The position numbers and the translations under genes were made by a program. A DNA stretch of 39,063 nt, taken from positions 1 to 39,063 of the forward strand of contig JAAVHB010000124.1 of the NCBI GenBank assembly GCA_014799955.1. Direction: 5' to 3'. Shown here one piece after another: positions 22,374 to 31,398 of this stretch (the first letter of the stretch is position 1; each line of letters starts with the position of its first letter). The notes beneath the pieces are model-generated. The model did not search any database. It saw only the letters and a list, made by a program, of their open reading frames with translations, and had not been told where the DNA came from. This DNA is from Butyrivibrio sp. (lineage in GTDB: Bacteria; Bacillota; Clostridia; Lachnospirales; Lachnospiraceae).

Positions 22374-24497
22374 TTACTTTTCAAGCGGGATAAAAACTCT
22401 CGAGTTTTCCTCCGCATTCTTGTCGCTCTTTACAAGGGCGTCCGCCTCCGCGCAGAATACCTTCTGCGAGGTTATTTTCTGCGCTCCGGTACGGGGCTGC
22501 TTTTCGTAGCCCCCGTCCTTGTTGAGGAAACGGCTTTTTACGTTGTCGGAAAGCTGAACCTCAAGGATATGGCGCACTCTTTCCTTAAGCGCCTTGTTTT
22601 CAACCGGGAAAAGAATCTCCACGCGGCGGTCGAGATTTCTCGGCATCCAGTCGCAGCTTCCCATATATATTTCCTCCTGGCCGTTGTTTCCGAAACAGAA
22701 AATACGGCTGTGCTCCAGAAAGGTTCCGACGATTGAGCGGACCTCAATATTCTCGCTTACTCCCTCGATTCCGGGAACAAGACAGCATATTCCCCTGACG
22801 ATAAGCCGTATCTTTACTCCCGCTTTGGAGGCATCGTAAAGGGCGGTGATGATTTTTTTGTCGCAGAGGGAATTCATTTTGGCGGTTATATAAGCATCCC
22901 TTCCCTCAAGGGCATGCTCTTTTTCACGGTTAATCAGGTAAAGGAAGCGGTCACGCAGCCACAACGGCGCAAGCGAAAGCCTGTTCCAGCCGAGCGGCTC
23001 GGAATATCCCGAAAGCATATTGAAAACCGCCGTCGCGTCCTCGCCTATGGGTTGACTGCAGGTAAACATACCGAGATCGGTGTAAAGCTTCGCGGTGGAA
23101 TCGTTGTAATTTCCCGTTCCGAGATGCACATAACGCCTGATTCCGTCCTCCTCTCGGCGCACCACCAGAGTTATTTTGCAGTGTGTCTTAAGACCGACAA
23201 GTCCGTATATTACATGACATCCCGCCTGCTCAAGCTTGCGCGCCCAGATTATATTGTTTTCCTCGTCAAAGCGTGCCTTAAGCTCCACAAGCACCGACAC
23301 CTGCTTACCGTTTTCCGCGGCTCTTGCGAGCGAAGCGATAATCGGCGAATTACCGCTCACACGGTAGAGCGTCTGCTTGATTGCCAGCACCTTCGGGTCG
23401 TTTGCCGCCTGACGCACGAAATCCACCACGGGCTCAAAGCTCTGGTAGGGGTGATGCATCAGAATGTCGCCCCGCCTTATCGCGTCAAAAATATTCTCGC
23501 CCGAGCCGATTTCCGGAACAGACTGAGGCTTATGCGGCTTTTCCTTCAGCGAATCGAAGCCCTCAAGTCCGTAAAGCTTCATAAGAAAAGTCAGATCAAG
23601 CGGACCGTTTATCTCGTAAATCGCGTTGTCCTCAATCTTAAGCTCCTTCTTGAGTATTTTAAGAAGCCTTTTATCCATTTTATCCTGAATTTCAAGCCTG
23701 ATTGCCTCGCCCCACTGACGCTTCTTTATCTGACGCTCGATTTCCTTTAAAAGGTCGGCCGCCTCGTCCTCCTCTATGTCCAAATCCGCGTTACGCATTA
23801 TCCTGTAAGGAGAATAGGTAACGATGTCGTAATTGAGGAAAAGCTTATCAACATACCTCTCTATGATGTTTTCGAGCAGAATAACACAACGCATTCCGTC
23901 GTTTTCGGGAAGCTCAACGAAGCGCGGAAGTCCCTGGGGCACCTGAACCGTGGCAAACTCAAGCTCATCGTCGCCCTTCTTTTTCTTAAGAAGCGCAGCA
24001 ATATTGAGGGACTTATTGCGTATCAGCGGAAACGGCCTTGAGGAATCCACCGCCATGGGCGTGAGTACGGGATAAACCTCCTCCGTAAAATATCTGTCGC
24101 AGAATACTTTCTGCTCCTCGGTCATATCCTCAAAGCCGCCGAGTATTGTAAGACCGTTGCTCTTAAGCTGCGGCAGCAGCGAGCGGTTATAGGTCGAGTA
24201 CTGCGTGTTCACAAAATCATGCACCCTTGACAAAATCGCGTCAAGCTGCTTCTGCGGCTTCATTCCGGATAAATCCTTTTTGTCGTAGCCGGCGTTCACC
24301 ATATCCTTAAGCGACGCCACTCTTATCATGAAGAACTCGTCAAAATTAGAGGCGGTAATGCTTAAGAATTTCAGACGCTCAAAAAGCGGGTTGGACTTAT
24401 CCCTTGCCTCCGCCAGAACCCTCGCATTAAATTCTATCCATGACAGTTCCCTGTTAAAAAAATATTCCGGACCGTAGTCTTTCTGATTCTCTGCCAT
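22374..24497 (-). CDS. ppk1: Polyphosphate kinase 1
   Basis: 707 residues, normal for PPK1. It reversibly builds polyphosphate from ATP through a phosphohistidine. The N-terminal domain opens with YFFNRELSWIEFNARV; the catalytic His439 is in GLKTHCKI; a second conserved His596 is in LEHSRIF; the YxxSGNSP-like stretch RVSGNSPI and DRRVEILFPV are typical. The last 45 residues are extra and variable. It follows ppx by 11 bases and is the last gene of the pheA-DUF815-ppx-ppk run. Confidence 0.97.
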   Translation of the reverse strand: MAENQKDYGPEYFFNRELSWIEFNARVLAEARDKSNPLFERLKFLSITASNFDEFFMIRVASLKDMVNAGYDKKDLSGMKPQKQLDAILSRVHDFVNTQYSTYNRSLLPQLKSNGLTILGGFEDMTEEQKVFCDRYFTEEVYPVLTPMAVDSSRPFPLIRNKSLNIAALLKKKKGDDELEFATVQVPQGLPRFVELPENDGMRCVILLENIIERYVDKLFLNYDIVTYSPYRIMRNADLDIEEDEAADLLKEIERQIKKRQWGEAIRLEIQDKMDKRLLKILKKELKIEDNAIYEINGPLDLTFLMKLYGLEGFDSLKEKPHKPQSVPEIGSGENIFDAIRRGDILMHHPYQSFEPVVDFVRQAANDPKVLAIKQTLYRVSGNSPIIASLARAAENGKQVSVLVELKARFDEENNIIWARKLEQAGCHVIYGLVGLKTHCKITLVVRREEDGIRRYVHLGTGNYNDSTAKLYTDLGMFTCSQPIGEDATAVFNMLSGYSEPLGWNRLSLAPLWLRDRFLYLINREKEHALEGRDAYITAKMNSLCDKKIITALYDASKAGVKIRLIVRGICCLVPGIEGVSENIEVRSIVGTFLEHSRIFCFGNNGQEEIYMGSCDWMPRNLDRRVEILFPVENKALKERVRHILEVQLSDNVKSRFLNKDGGYEKQPRTGAQKITSQKVFCAEADALVKSDKNAEENSRVFIPLEK

Positions 24498-24508
24498 TAT
24501 CCTTCCCC

Positions 24509-26035
24509 CTATCTTCTTTTCTGTATGATAACCGGTTTAAGACCGTATACCTGTTCAAACAAAGTTATGCCGCCGCAAAGCAGCCCCTTCTCAATCGTGA
24601 TGTCCTCAAAGGTGCGCGCCGTAATCTGAAGCTCCCTGCCCTTTACATCGTACACGGTGTTTTTGAATTTCTGTCTGTGTCCCCGGTCAAGCATGTTGCA
24701 GAGCTTTATTATCGCGGTCAGCTTTGATACCGTAAGATAGGCTTCGCTGTCCATTGAAGCCGCCAGTTCATGATTACTGTCAAAATCTATCGTGGTGTAT
24801 TTTACTATATTGGCTACAATCTCGCGCTCAAGATGCGACAGTCCGATTATCTCCGTAGACATAACGATATTGTACGAGCATTCCGCAGGATAAAGCATAC
24901 TGATATACTGTCCGCAGTCGTGCAGTATGCACGCAATCTGCAAAAGCAGGCGCTCTCTTTTGCCTAAGCCGTGGATTTTTTTCGCGGCGTCAAAAACGGC
25001 GAGCGAGTGCTTCTCGACAAATTTTACATGCTCCTTGTTCCACGAATATCTCTTGGAAATATTGCGTGCCGCCGCCAGAATATCCGCCGTAAAATCATGG
25101 TCGAAAACCTCGGTCTTCTTTACCTTGACTGCGTACTCGGCAGCCATTCCGTCGCAAAGCCTGACGCCCGGAATCCACAGCATCTGAGCGTCGGTTGCGT
25201 CGAGAATTTTCTTGTATATCATTATGCTCGGAAGAATAACCTCCGCAAACTCCTTTGATATCCCGAGCTTTTCAGCAGAATTCCCCATCAGGTAGAAGCG
25301 GTGATATATTTCTATAAACTCGTCCCTTGTGTAATACTCCTTATCCTTGTTTTCTCCTATGCGGCTCATGAACCAATTGATTCCGTCACCCACCGCCACA
25401 AGGCACTCTATTTTGCGTTCCTTTATAAAAAGATGCTTAAGCACTTCTATATCCGTATCGATAAACTCCTCCATAATTGACAAATCGCTTGCCGAATTCT
25501 GAAGAATATCCTCAAGCTTCTCGTTTACACGCATCGCCCCGAGCCGCACGTTCTGCGTCGTGATGAGAGAGCCGTTGTCAAAAAGCGACACCTGCGAGCT
25601 GCCCGAGCCCACGTCCGCCATCGCCACGCCCTTTTCAATCAGCGAGTTAAAGCCTTCCTTTCGGGAAGCCACCGCCTCGTACATAATAAGGCGCTGCTCC
25701 GAATTACTGAGTATCTCCACCTTAAGTCCGGTGCGGACCTTAATCCTGTCAATTATATTTACCGCGTTTCCTGCCTCTCTTATCGCGCTGGTCGCAAAAA
25801 GCCTGTAATCCCGCACCCTGTACGTTCCCATTATTTTAACGAAATCATAAAGCACGTCGCAGAGCTCGTCCACAAACTTATAGCTTACCGACTTGTTTTT
25901 GTAGGTGTCGCTGCCAAGCGCGATAATATGCCGCACATGGTCAAGCTGCTTTATCCCCTTCGTGCCAATCTCATAGATTACCATCTCCACCTCATAGGAG
26001 CCGATATCTATCGCCGCAAATGTCGTAACCGCCAT
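24509..26035 (-). CDS. ppx: Exopolyphosphatase Ppx/GppA with C-terminal HD domain
   Basis: 508 residues. The actin-like fold of the Ppx/GppA family is seen: phosphate loop AAIDIGS (7-13), the SEQR glutamate near 113, and DVGSGSSQVS (141-150). A C-terminal HD-type helical region starts near 340, with KHSLAVFDAAKK and ILHDCGQY (His372-Asp373). Such enzymes remove terminal phosphate from polyphosphate, or hydrolyse pppGpp. Position beside ppk1 favours the polyphosphate role. It is 17 bases after the DUF815 gene. Confidence 0.93.
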   Translation of the reverse strand: MAVTTFAAIDIGSYEVEMVIYEIGTKGIKQLDHVRHIIALGSDTYKNKSVSYKFVDELCDVLYDFVKIMGTYRVRDYRLFATSAIREAGNAVNIIDRIKVRTGLKVEILSNSEQRLIMYEAVASRKEGFNSLIEKGVAMADVGSGSSQVSLFDNGSLITTQNVRLGAMRVNEKLEDILQNSASDLSIMEEFIDTDIEVLKHLFIKERKIECLVAVGDGINWFMSRIGENKDKEYYTRDEFIEIYHRFYLMGNSAEKLGISKEFAEVILPSIMIYKKILDATDAQMLWIPGVRLCDGMAAEYAVKVKKTEVFDHDFTADILAAARNISKRYSWNKEHVKFVEKHSLAVFDAAKKIHGLGKRERLLLQIACILHDCGQYISMLYPAECSYNIVMSTEIIGLSHLEREIVANIVKYTTIDFDSNHELAASMDSEAYLTVSKLTAIIKLCNMLDRGHRQKFKNTVYDVKGRELQITARTFEDITIEKGLLCGGITLFEQVYGLKPVIIQKRR

Positions 26036-26052
26036 ATGTCACACCTCTTAAA

Positions 26053-27330
26053 TTATACTTCATAATTGCTTCCGAGATAATTGATGAACTGCTGCGCCGT
26101 TCTTCCAGACAACCCGCCGTGGGACAGTTCCCACTTGTTTGCCTCCGAAAGAAGCGCCTCCTCGTCCATTTCAATCTTATTTCTCAGAGCTATTTTTCTT
26201 ACTATCTCATTGAACTGCTTCTTGTCGGGAGAGCCGTAATAAATCGACACTCCGAAGCGCGAGGCAAGCGAAAGCTTTTCCTGCACGGTATCGTTTGAAT
26301 GCTTGTCGTCGTCCCCTTCCTCTCTGTCCGAAAACTTCTCGCGCACCAGATGCCTTCTGTTGGAGGTCGCGTAAATCAGAACATTATCCGGCTTTTTCTC
26401 CAATCCGCCCTCAATAACCGCCTTGAGATATTTATACTCTATCTCAAATTCCTCAAAGGACAAATCATCCATAAAAATTATGAATTTGTAATTTCTGTCC
26501 TTGATTTGGTTGATAATCAACGAAAGCTGCTTAAACTGGTGCTTGTAAATCTCAATCATTCTCAGTCCCCGGTCATAATATTCGTTTAAAAGCGCCTTTA
26601 TGCTTGAGGATTTGCCCGTTCCGCTGTCGCCGAACAGCAGCGCGTTATTCGCGCTTTTTCCGGCAAGGAACGCCTCAGTATTGTCGGTGAGCTTCTTTTT
26701 CTGAATCTCATAGCCTATAAGATGAGAGAGCCTTATATGCTCGGTGCTTATAACAGGTTCCAGCGTCGCGCCGTCCTGACCGATTCTGAACGCCTTGAAC
26801 ATTCCGAAGCACCCTACTCCGATTTCCTTATAGAAAACACACACCGAGTCAAAAAACTTTTCCGTGCTCTCCGATTCCGCAAGCGCTGCCGCCAACTCGG
26901 TTATCCTGTCGCGTATTCTCTTATTAAAATACTTCTCCGCTTCATTATTATTCTCAAAATCCAGCAAAATCGACAGGCATGTGCCGTTTTGACTGTCAAA
27001 CTTGCGCAGATTCACGTCAAAAAGCTCACGCAGCACCTCAAAATCAAGCATTGCCGCCCGGTTTATCCCGCCGGGCACATAGCCTCTCCGCTCGCATGAA
27101 ATGCTGAATGCGTTCTCGTCAAAGGCAATCAGGTACGCAAGATAATCCTGCCAGAGATTCCCACGAAATCCCATTTTTTCGGAAACCTCAAGTATATGTC
27201 CGATACAGGTATTAACCGCCGCCTGCAAGTCTCCTTTTGAAGCGAAACGTCCGCCCGCCACCTCAAACATCGTGTCGATAACGTCTGTCCGCCATTCTTT
27301 TCCGTACAAAATCAAATCGTATCTGTCCAT
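26053..27330 (-). CDS. DUF815-family AAA-type ATPase
   Basis: 425 residues. The N-terminal half (1-195) is helical and unassigned. The C-terminal half is the DUF815 ATPase: LIGYEIQKKKL, Walker A GDSGTGKSS (234-242), Walker B FIIFMDD (283-289) with LSFEE after it, an ATSNRRHLVREKFSDR stretch that resembles sensor 1, and a C-terminal SGRTAQQFINYL. The biochemical role of the family is not established. It lies 44 bases after pheA and 17 before ppx, and its constant neighbourhood with these genes in Clostridia would be worth testing. Confidence 0.85.
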   Translation of the reverse strand: MDRYDLILYGKEWRTDVIDTMFEVAGGRFASKGDLQAAVNTCIGHILEVSEKMGFRGNLWQDYLAYLIAFDENAFSISCERRGYVPGGINRAAMLDFEVLRELFDVNLRKFDSQNGTCLSILLDFENNNEAEKYFNKRIRDRITELAAALAESESTEKFFDSVCVFYKEIGVGCFGMFKAFRIGQDGATLEPVISTEHIRLSHLIGYEIQKKKLTDNTEAFLAGKSANNALLFGDSGTGKSSSIKALLNEYYDRGLRMIEIYKHQFKQLSLIINQIKDRNYKFIIFMDDLSFEEFEIEYKYLKAVIEGGLEKKPDNVLIYATSNRRHLVREKFSDREEGDDDKHSNDTVQEKLSLASRFGVSIYYGSPDKKQFNEIVRKIALRNKIEMDEEALLSEANKWELSHGGLSGRTAQQFINYLGSNYEV

Positions 27331-27374
27331 ATCCGTTCTCCTTTACATTCCCTCAAAGCACTGACTTTCCTTTA

Positions 27375-28511
27375 TTAATAATTGCCCAAAAGCTTGAGCG
27401 CGTTCGACTCCTCCGCGATTCCTCTGAGCGCGTTTCTAACTCCCGCGTCCGCGAGATTTCCCTCAAAGTCAATAAAAAACCTGAACTCCCAGTTATGCTC
27501 GGGTATCGGGCGCGACTCTATTTTGGTCATGTTAAGCCCGTTGAACATTATATGCGAAAGCGCATTATAAAGGCTTCCGGCGCGGTGGTCTATCTCAAAG
27601 CATATGCTCACCTTGGAAGCGTTACGGACAAACGCCCTTTTTGAGCTGACAATTACGAATCTCGTCGTATTGGCGCTTGCGGAGTTTATTCCGCGCGCCG
27701 CGATTTCAAGCCCGTACTCCCTCGCGCAGTTGGGCGAGCCGATTGCAGCCTGAGTATAATCGTCCTCTTCCGCTATTTTTTTCGCGCTCATCGCGGTATT
27801 CGGATAGCTTTCACGGATCCAGCCGCCGTGTCCGTCAAGGTATTTCGCGCACTGCATAAGCGCCTGAGGATGCGAATAGACCCGCTTTATTCCGTCCGTA
27901 TCCGTACCCGGCTTAACCAGAAGACAATGCTCGATTTTGAGGAAGGTTTCAGCCACAATATAATTGCTGTACTCCTGAAGCAAATCGTAGGTATCGCTCA
28001 CCATTCCCGCCGAGGAATTGTCTATCGGAATCACTCCGTAATCAGCTTCTCCGGAAGCGACCTTCTGCATCGCCTCCCTGAAGCTTTCGACATTCACGCA
28101 GTCCACGTCCCTGCCGAAAAATTCTGTCATCGCCTCATGGCTGTACGCACCGGGAACGCCCTGATACACGACCTTTACTCCGGTTCTGGAAATTTCCTCC
28201 ATAACCTCGTAGGGTTCAAGCATGGAGCCCTCGGCGCCGCCCTCTAGCTTTTTGTACTGAAGCTTGCGGCTCATCGCCATAATCTGGGTAAAGAGCTCGG
28301 CTACACACTTCTTGTTGAAGCCGTCCTCTGTCATATCCACCAGCTTTTCGATTTTGTCATTCTCCCTGTCCTTGTCAAAAACAGGCTTTCCCGTAGCCAT
28401 TTTATAGTCCGCGACATTGGATGCCACGAACATTCTTTTCTCAAACAAATCAACAATCTGTCCGTCAATTTCGTCAATCTGATTTCTTGACTCCTGTAAA
28501 TCTACAAACAT
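27375..28511 (-). CDS. pheA: Bifunctional chorismate mutase / prephenate dehydratase
   Basis: 378 residues in the order expected for a P-protein: an AroQ chorismate mutase domain (1-90; RNQIDEIDGQIVDLFEKR, YKMATGKPVFDKDRE), a prephenate dehydratase domain (about 112-290; VVYQGVPGAYSHEA, VIPIDNSSAG, and the catalytic TRF at 283-285), and a C-terminal ACT domain (300-378) with the phenylalanine-binding ESRP (332-335). It makes phenylpyruvate from chorismate and should be feedback-inhibited by phenylalanine. GGAGG lies six bases before the ATG. Confidence 0.96.
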   Translation of the reverse strand: MFVDLQESRNQIDEIDGQIVDLFEKRMFVASNVADYKMATGKPVFDKDRENDKIEKLVDMTEDGFNKKCVAELFTQIMAMSRKLQYKKLEGGAEGSMLEPYEVMEEISRTGVKVVYQGVPGAYSHEAMTEFFGRDVDCVNVESFREAMQKVASGEADYGVIPIDNSSAGMVSDTYDLLQEYSNYIVAETFLKIEHCLLVKPGTDTDGIKRVYSHPQALMQCAKYLDGHGGWIRESYPNTAMSAKKIAEEDDYTQAAIGSPNCAREYGLEIAARGINSASANTTRFVIVSSKRAFVRNASKVSICFEIDHRAGSLYNALSHIMFNGLNMTKIESRPIPEHNWEFRFFIDFEGNLADAGVRNALRGIAEESNALKLLGNY

Positions 28512-28597
28512 TTTTTCCTCCGGATAAAATTTCTCGTTATGAAATCAGGGGTTGTCCCCGTCCTCTATAAATAATATCATATTTCCGTATATTTTGC

Positions 28598-28626
28598 TTG
28601 AAAAATATGAAAAAATATCGGATAAT
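28598..28626 (+). promoter_or_regulatory. Promoter of the DUF5050-like gene
   Basis: Plus strand: -35 TTGAAA (28598-28603), 17-base spacer, -10 GATAAT (28621-28626). Start of transcription near 28633, about 24 bases before the ATG at 28657. Confidence 0.6.
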
Positions 28627-28656
28627 AATACTATACGGATACAGGTGGCGTTGAAT

Positions 28657-29667
28657 ATGAAAAAAGGTCTGTTTTTAATAATTACCGGACTGATAGTAGG
28701 ATTACTCGCCGGGATTATGATTTATATCAATATATCCAATAAAATCCCATCCAACCCTTCCGACCTTGTCGGAAATACCGCCGGAAATCTTAACAGCGGC
28801 GGTCTGTTCTGCGAAGCGGACGGGGTGGTGTTTTTTGCCAACCCTTATGACCAGAACAAGCTTTACTCAATGACGCCCGACTGCGCCGATATACGCTGCA
28901 TATCCGATGACAGCGTATGCTACATAAACGCTGCCGGCAAATATGTATACTACATAAGGGACAACGGCTCCTTCAACGACGACTCCTCTCTTTTCAGGGG
29001 CGATATGTACGGGCTTGCGCGCTGCAAGTTTGACGGCTCGTCGCTTCACACGCTTGTAGCGGGCTACTGCACGGATCTGGCAATTTCCGGCGACACTCTT
29101 ATATATAATGCCAACCGCAATTCCAAAGCCGTAACCTGCACCATCGACATAAGGGGCGGGGAAATCAGCGTGATTAACGACTATAACATTTCCCACGCCA
29201 GCGTATTCAACGGCAGCCTGTTTTATTCGGGAGCATCCAATTCCCACTCAATATACAATATGGACATATCCGACGGTCTTTCCTCTCTATATATGACAGG
29301 AAACACATATATGGCAAATTATGTGGACAATAATCTTTACTACATTGACCTTGACAATAATTATGCGCTGACCAAGGTGGACTTGTCAACCAATCTGCGG
29401 ACTGTAATCTCAAGAGACCGCTGCATACTCTATAATGTTTACAACGGCGTCGTTTACTATCAGGCGGAAAACAACGGCAGCCACGCTCTTTACCGCATGA
29501 AAACCGACGGCTCCGACCGTACCGAGATTATTGAGGGAGATATTACTACCATAAGCTGTACCTCGCAGTACACCTTCTTTCAGATGTACGGTTCAACCAC
29601 GCTCTACCGCGTTCCCACCTTCGGCGAGCCTACCGTACAGACCTTGTACATTCAACCGCAGGAATAA
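28657..29667 (+). CDS. Membrane-anchored DUF5050/beta-propeller-like protein
   Basis: 336 residues from the ATG at 28657 (GGTGG eight bases upstream); the frame is open back to 28552, but that part overlaps the promoter. An N-terminal membrane anchor (about 5-25) is followed by an outside domain with repeated short strands such as YYIRDNGS, LYYIDLDNNYALTKVDL, VYYQAENNGSHALYRMKTDGS and TTLYRV. This is the pattern of DUF5050, predicted to be a beta-propeller, often found on the surface of Clostridia. No enzymatic motif is seen. It converges on the methyltransferase gene with only seven bases between stop codons. Confidence 0.8.
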   Translation: MKKGLFLIITGLIVGLLAGIMIYINISNKIPSNPSDLVGNTAGNLNSGGLFCEADGVVFFANPYDQNKLYSMTPDCADIRCISDDSVCYINAAGKYVYYIRDNGSFNDDSSLFRGDMYGLARCKFDGSSLHTLVAGYCTDLAISGDTLIYNANRNSKAVTCTIDIRGGEISVINDYNISHASVFNGSLFYSGASNSHSIYNMDISDGLSSLYMTGNTYMANYVDNNLYYIDLDNNYALTKVDLSTNLRTVISRDRCILYNVYNGVVYYQAENNGSHALYRMKTDGSDRTEIIEGDITTISCTSQYTFFQMYGSTTLYRVPTFGEPTVQTLYIQPQE

Positions 29668-29674
29668 GCTTTCC

Positions 29675-30871
29675 CTATCTTTCATTTACCACCTGAAAAA
29701 TATAAAACTTAAGATAATACGATTCATCCGCCGCCCACAATATCGGGTGGTCGGGCGACTGCGTTCTGAACTCCACCTGGCGCAGCCTTTTGTGCGCTCC
29801 GCGCGCCGCCTCCGCGACTGTCTTTGCGAAAAGCTCCTGCTCCATGAAATGCGAACACGAACAGGTGGCAAGATAGCCGCCGTCCCTCACGAGCTTCATT
29901 CCCTTTATATTGATTTCACGGTAGCCCTTGACGGCGTTTTTGACGGAGCTTCTTGATTTCGTAAAGGCGGGCGGATCCAGAATCACCACGTCGTAAAGCT
30001 CGCCCTTTTCCACAAGCTCCGGGAGAAGCTCAAACACGTCCCGGCATACAAAGTTCACCCTGTCCTCCACACCGTTTAACCTCGCGTTCTCGCGCGCCTG
30101 CTCGATTCCAAGCTCCGAGGCGTCAACGCCGAGCACCGAACCGGCTCCGCATACCGCGGCGTTAAGCGCAAAAGAACCCGTGTGGGTAAAGCAGTCCAAA
30201 ACCCTCGCTCCTTTGCAGAGCCTGCCGATTGCTGCCCTGTTATATTTCTGGTCAAGAAAAAATCCCGTTTTCTGTCCGTCAGCGACATTGACCATGTATC
30301 TGACGCCGTTTTCGCAAATCTCAACCTTTGTGTCAAAGGGCTCTCCGATGAAGCCCTTCACACGCTCCATTCCCTCATTCAGCCTCACCTTTGCGTCACT
30401 CCGCTCATACACTCCCCTTATATGCATTCCGCGCTCCTCAAGCTCCGTCTTAAGGCTCTCGATTATCTCATTTTTCATAAGGTCTATTCCGAGCGCGAGC
30501 GACTCGACAACCAGCACATCCGAAAATTTATCGACCACAAACCCGGGGAAGCCGTCGGCCTCTCCGAAAATAAGCCTGCACGATGAGGTGTCCACGGTAT
30601 CAACGCGGTACTGCACTGCCGCTCTCACAAGGCTGTCAATAAAGGCTCTGTCTATATCGGTATCACGCCTTCTTGTCATAATCCTCACGGTTATTTTTGA
30701 TTTTGTATTTATAAAACCTTTTCCGAGAAAATATCCGTCAAAATCCACTGCCTCGACAATGTCGCCGTTTTCAAACCCGCCCTCTATTCTGTCTATTTCA
30801 TTATCGTATATCCAAAGCCCTCCCGCCTTAAACGAGCGGCCCTCGCCTTTTTTTATCCAAACTTTTGTCAT
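29675..30871 (-). CDS. rlmI: Class I SAM-dependent rRNA methyltransferase (RlmI-like, 23S m5C)
   Basis: 398 residues from the ATG at 30871 (AAAGGA six bases upstream; a TTG at 30904 is less likely). An N-terminal PUA domain (KVWIKKGEGRSFKAGGLWIY) is followed by a Rossmann methyltransferase domain: the SAM loop RVLDCFTHTGSFALNA, GVDAS, the DPPAFTKS motif IV, and LATCSCSHFM with the likely catalytic Cys. This is the architecture of RlmI, which makes m5C1962 in E. coli 23S rRNA; the exact position modified here is inferred. It is divergent from the CmpB-type gene, with 49 bases between starts. Confidence 0.88.
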   Translation of the reverse strand: MTKVWIKKGEGRSFKAGGLWIYDNEIDRIEGGFENGDIVEAVDFDGYFLGKGFINTKSKITVRIMTRRRDTDIDRAFIDSLVRAAVQYRVDTVDTSSCRLIFGEADGFPGFVVDKFSDVLVVESLALGIDLMKNEIIESLKTELEERGMHIRGVYERSDAKVRLNEGMERVKGFIGEPFDTKVEICENGVRYMVNVADGQKTGFFLDQKYNRAAIGRLCKGARVLDCFTHTGSFALNAAVCGAGSVLGVDASELGIEQARENARLNGVEDRVNFVCRDVFELLPELVEKGELYDVVILDPPAFTKSRSSVKNAVKGYREINIKGMKLVRDGGYLATCSCSHFMEQELFAKTVAEAARGAHKRLRQVEFRTQSPDHPILWAADESYYLKFYIFQVVNER

Positions 30872-30920
30872 TGCAAATCCTTTCGCATAATTTTTGTTCA
30901 ACAAGAGAAACTATATCATT

Positions 30921-31331
30921 ATGATTAAAAAATATTTACTGTGCGGCCTCACCGGTTGGTGTATGGAGGTGTTTTGGACCGGAATGGGCTCCGCCATAAG
31001 AAAAGACAAGAAACTAACCAGCAATACCTCCATCTGGATGTTTCCCATTTACGCAACAGCGGTTATAATCGAGCCGATAAGCAAAAAAATGTGCAGCCGC
31101 AAACAAAACACCATCTGCCGCGGCTTTATCTATTCATTGATGATTTTCGCAACCGAATTCCTGAGCGGCTCGATACTTAAGAAAAACAACTGCTGTCCGT
31201 GGGATTACTCCAAGGCAAAACTGAATATAAAGGGCGTTGTAAGGCTTGATTATCTGCCTTTATGGTTTGCCGTAGGACTTATCTACGAAAAAATGCTCTG
31301 CCCGAACATTCACAAACGCGGGAACCCGTAA
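30921..31331 (+). CDS. Small ABC_trans_CmpB-type membrane protein
   Basis: 136 residues with about four hydrophobic segments. CGLTGWCMEVFWTG at the start, SIWMFPIYA in the middle, and CCPWDYSKAKLNIKGVVRLDYLPLW near the end match the family annotated as putative ABC transporter permease (ABC_trans_CmpB), common in Firmicutes and without proven function. No ATPase partner is adjacent, so a transport role is doubtful. The ATG at 30921 is used; the ribosome site is weak (AAGAGAAA). Confidence 0.8.
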   Translation: MIKKYLLCGLTGWCMEVFWTGMGSAIRKDKKLTSNTSIWMFPIYATAVIIEPISKKMCSRKQNTICRGFIYSLMIFATEFLSGSILKKNNCCPWDYSKAKLNIKGVVRLDYLPLWFAVGLIYEKMLCPNIHKRGNP

Positions 31332-31343
31332 GAGTTCCCGCGT
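31316..31343 (+). terminator. Hairpin spanning the CmpB-type gene stop codon
   Basis: ACGCGGGAAC (31316-31325) and GTTCCCGCGT (31334-31343) form a perfect 10-bp stem with the stop codon in the loop. The sequence after it is AATAATTC without a U-run, so it is a weak terminator or an mRNA end-protecting hairpin. Confidence 0.45.
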
Positions 31344-31354
31344 AATAATTCATG

Positions 31355-31389
31355 ACAGCAGAATTCCCGCAAAACAGGGATTCTGCTGT
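31355..31389. terminator. Bidirectional hairpin between the CmpB-type gene and glyA
   Basis: ACAGCAGAAT (31355-31364) pairs with ATTCTGCTGT (31380-31389), with an inner CCC/GGG across a one-base bulge and a GCAAAACA loop. It serves two convergent genes. U-runs are poor on both sides, so termination strength is uncertain. Confidence 0.6.
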
Positions 31390-31398
31390 TAATTTCGA

